Of a stretch of DNA of 5,674 bases, positions 4,488 through 5,674 are shown piece after piece. The DNA lies in NCBI GenBank assembly GCA_013152795.1, contig JAADFS010000169.1, positions 1 to 5,674 on the forward strand, given 5' to 3'. The position numbers and the translations under genes are program-made. The DNA comes from Deferribacteres bacterium (GTDB lineage: Bacteria; Nitrospirota; Thermodesulfovibrionia; UBA6902). Each line of letters opens with the position of its first letter. Position 1 is the first letter of the stretch. The notes below the pieces were generated by a model. The model ran no database searches. It had not been told where the DNA came from and saw only the letters and a program-made list of their open reading frames with translations.

Positions 4488-5674
4488 TCATGCCCTTGAA
4501 TTCCACGGTGCGAATTTCAGCAGGAGGAGCATTCCCGGAATTGCGGCCAGTACGCAGGCGATAAAGAAGTTTTCCCAGCCGAGGGTTTTGGCAAGGAAGC
4601 CCGTGGGGGCTGAGAGCACATCCCTGCCGAATGCCATAAAGCTTGTCAGCAGCGCATACTGGGTTGCGGTAAATTTTTTATTGGTGATGCTTGCCATGAA
4701 CGCCATGAATGCGGCGGTGCCCATGCCAGCGCTGATATTTTCAAAGCCTATGACCGCTGACAGGGCCGTGATGCTGTGGCCTATGCGCGCCAGCACGGCG
4801 AATCCGGCGGTTGATACCGCCTGCAGGAACCCGAAGATCCACAGCGAGCGGTTAATGCCCAGGCGGATCATCATCGCTCCGCCCAGGGACGCCCCGCCGA
4901 TAACGGCCCAGAACCCGAGCAGCTTTGTAATTGCCCCGATCTCTGTGAGGGAAAATCCCATATCCATGTAAAACGGCGTTGTTATGTTGCCGGCCATTAT
5001 ATCGCCTATCTTGTAAAGGAGAATGAAGGCCAGCATCCATAACGCCTCCCTGCGCCTGAAGTATTCAATAAGGGGAGCGATAATGGCCTCCACCATGGTT
5101 CGGGGTTTTTCAGCAACACGGGGCTCAGGTGTCAGGAGCGTGGTGATAATGGCCGGCAGCATGCAGGCCGCTATTATTATGTAGACCATATTAAACGACA
5201 TATAATCCGCCATGATAAGGCCGCCGCCTGAAGACAGCAGCATGCCTATCCGGTAACCCAGCACGTACAGGGCGGAGCCCATACCGAGCTCTTCATCCGC
5301 AAGGTCCTCCCGCCTGTAGGCGTCCACGACTATATCCTGTGAGGCGCTGAAAAAGGTCACCATCAGGGCGGCTGCAACCAGCATCAGGGGGCTGTCTTTC
5401 GGATTGCTGAGGCCCATGCCCAGGATGGAAAGGATCAGGGCCGTCTGTGCAATCAGCAGCCATCCCCTTCTGCGGCCGAAGAAGGCGATGGTGTAACGGT
5501 CGAGAATGGGGGCCCAGAGAAACTTTATCGAATAAGGTATGGCGAGCAGGTTAGTCAGCCCGATCAGGGACAGGTCTATACCCTCCCTTTTCATCCATGC
5601 CTGAAGCATCCCTTTGGTTAAAAGCAGGGGCAGGCCGCTGGCAAAGCCCATTATCAGGGCCACAAGCATGCGCC
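4488..5674 (-). CDS. ampG: AmpG-type muropeptide permease (MFS), 5' end missing
   Basis: AmpG is an inner-membrane major-facilitator transporter that imports GlcNAc-1,6-anhydroMurNAc and its peptides for recycling. The visible 394 residues are strongly hydrophobic with about 11-12 membrane segments. They carry family signatures: GLPLLLTKGMLQAW (12-25 of the part after the first Met), IKFLWAPILDR (48-58), GRRRGWLL (65-72), SQDIVVDAYRREDL (110-123), YVLGYRIGML (135-144) and ATQYALL (335-341). The Met at 5669 is not the likely start: the codon before it is Arg, giving RMLVAL as in the middle of AmpG N-termini, and the frame stays open to the window edge. The TGA is at 4490-4488. It converges on the toxin gene with 62 bp between. 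NagZ, which uses its cargo, is encoded nearby. Confidence 0.9.
   Translation of the reverse strand, partial: RMLVALIMGFASGLPLLLTKGMLQAWMKREGIDLSLIGLTNLLAIPYSIKFLWAPILDRYTIAFFGRRRGWLLIAQTALILSILGMGLSNPKDSPLMLVAAALMVTFFSASQDIVVDAYRREDLADEELGMGSALYVLGYRIGMLLSSGGGLIMADYMSFNMVYIIIAACMLPAIITTLLTPEPRVAEKPRTMVEAIIAPLIEYFRRREALWMLAFILLYKIGDIMAGNITTPFYMDMGFSLTEIGAITKLLGFWAVIGGASLGGAMMIRLGINRSLWIFGFLQAVSTAGFAVLARIGHSITALSAVIGFENISAGMGTAAFMAFMASITNKKFTATQYALLTSFMAFGRDVLSAPTGFLAKTLGWENFFIACVLAAIPGMLLLLKFAPWNSRA

Noticed and set aside
4588..4971. 127-codon plus-strand frame within ampG
   Set aside because: It lies opposite well-conserved AmpG membrane segments and has no recognisable fold or Shine-Dalgarno.

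Overview
The window comes from a bacterial chromosome, probably a Gram-negative with close to 50% GC. It carries core genes (rimP-nusA, tsaB-rimI), two genes of Gram-negative-style peptidoglycan recycling (nagZ, ampG) and a small toxin-antitoxin module. The style of the proteins and of the intergenic palindromes recalls uncultured Nitrospirota/Thermodesulfovibrionia-like genomes, but that placement is an impression only. No phage or insertion-sequence gene, rRNA, tRNA or CRISPR array is visible.

Layout. Positions 1-508, minus strand: the first codons of nusA preceded directly by a complete rimP, the usual start of the rimP-nusA-infB translation/transcription operon. Positions 509-846 hold no intact gene. 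They contain a 215-bp nested inverted-repeat element (514-728), a clear Rho-independent terminator for the operon above (about 731-762), a candidate rimP promoter inside the repeat element, and an unassigned 50-codon open stretch. Positions 847-1974, minus strand: rimI and tsaB, overlapping by 13 bp. rimI carries a one-base frameshift near 925; bridging it restores a normal 150-residue RimI. Positions 1975-2043: a short divergent promoter region. Positions 2044-3555, plus strand: nagZ, a two-domain GH3 enzyme whose perfect TATAAT box sits so close to the ATG that the mRNA may be leaderless.

Positions 3603-4425, plus strand: a promoter with two small palindromes, then a two-gene module. The first gene is a ribbon-helix-helix plus DUF433 antitoxin with a strong Shine-Dalgarno. 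The second is a DUF5615 PIN-like toxin 17 nt later with no recognisable Shine-Dalgarno. Positions 4426-4487: a convergent intergenic space with a second, short copy of the repeat seen at 514-728. Positions 4488-5674, minus strand: the 3' part of ampG, whose start lies outside the window.

How the genes fit. AmpG imports anhydro-muropeptides and NagZ removes their GlcNAc, so the two recycling genes face each other with the toxin-antitoxin module and the repeat between them. tsaB (tRNA t6A synthesis) and rimI (protein N-acetylation) form a common translation-related pair. The least ordinary parts of the window are the paired repeat loci, one apparently an expanded or filled version of the other, the frameshifted rimI, and the antitoxin/toxin pair.
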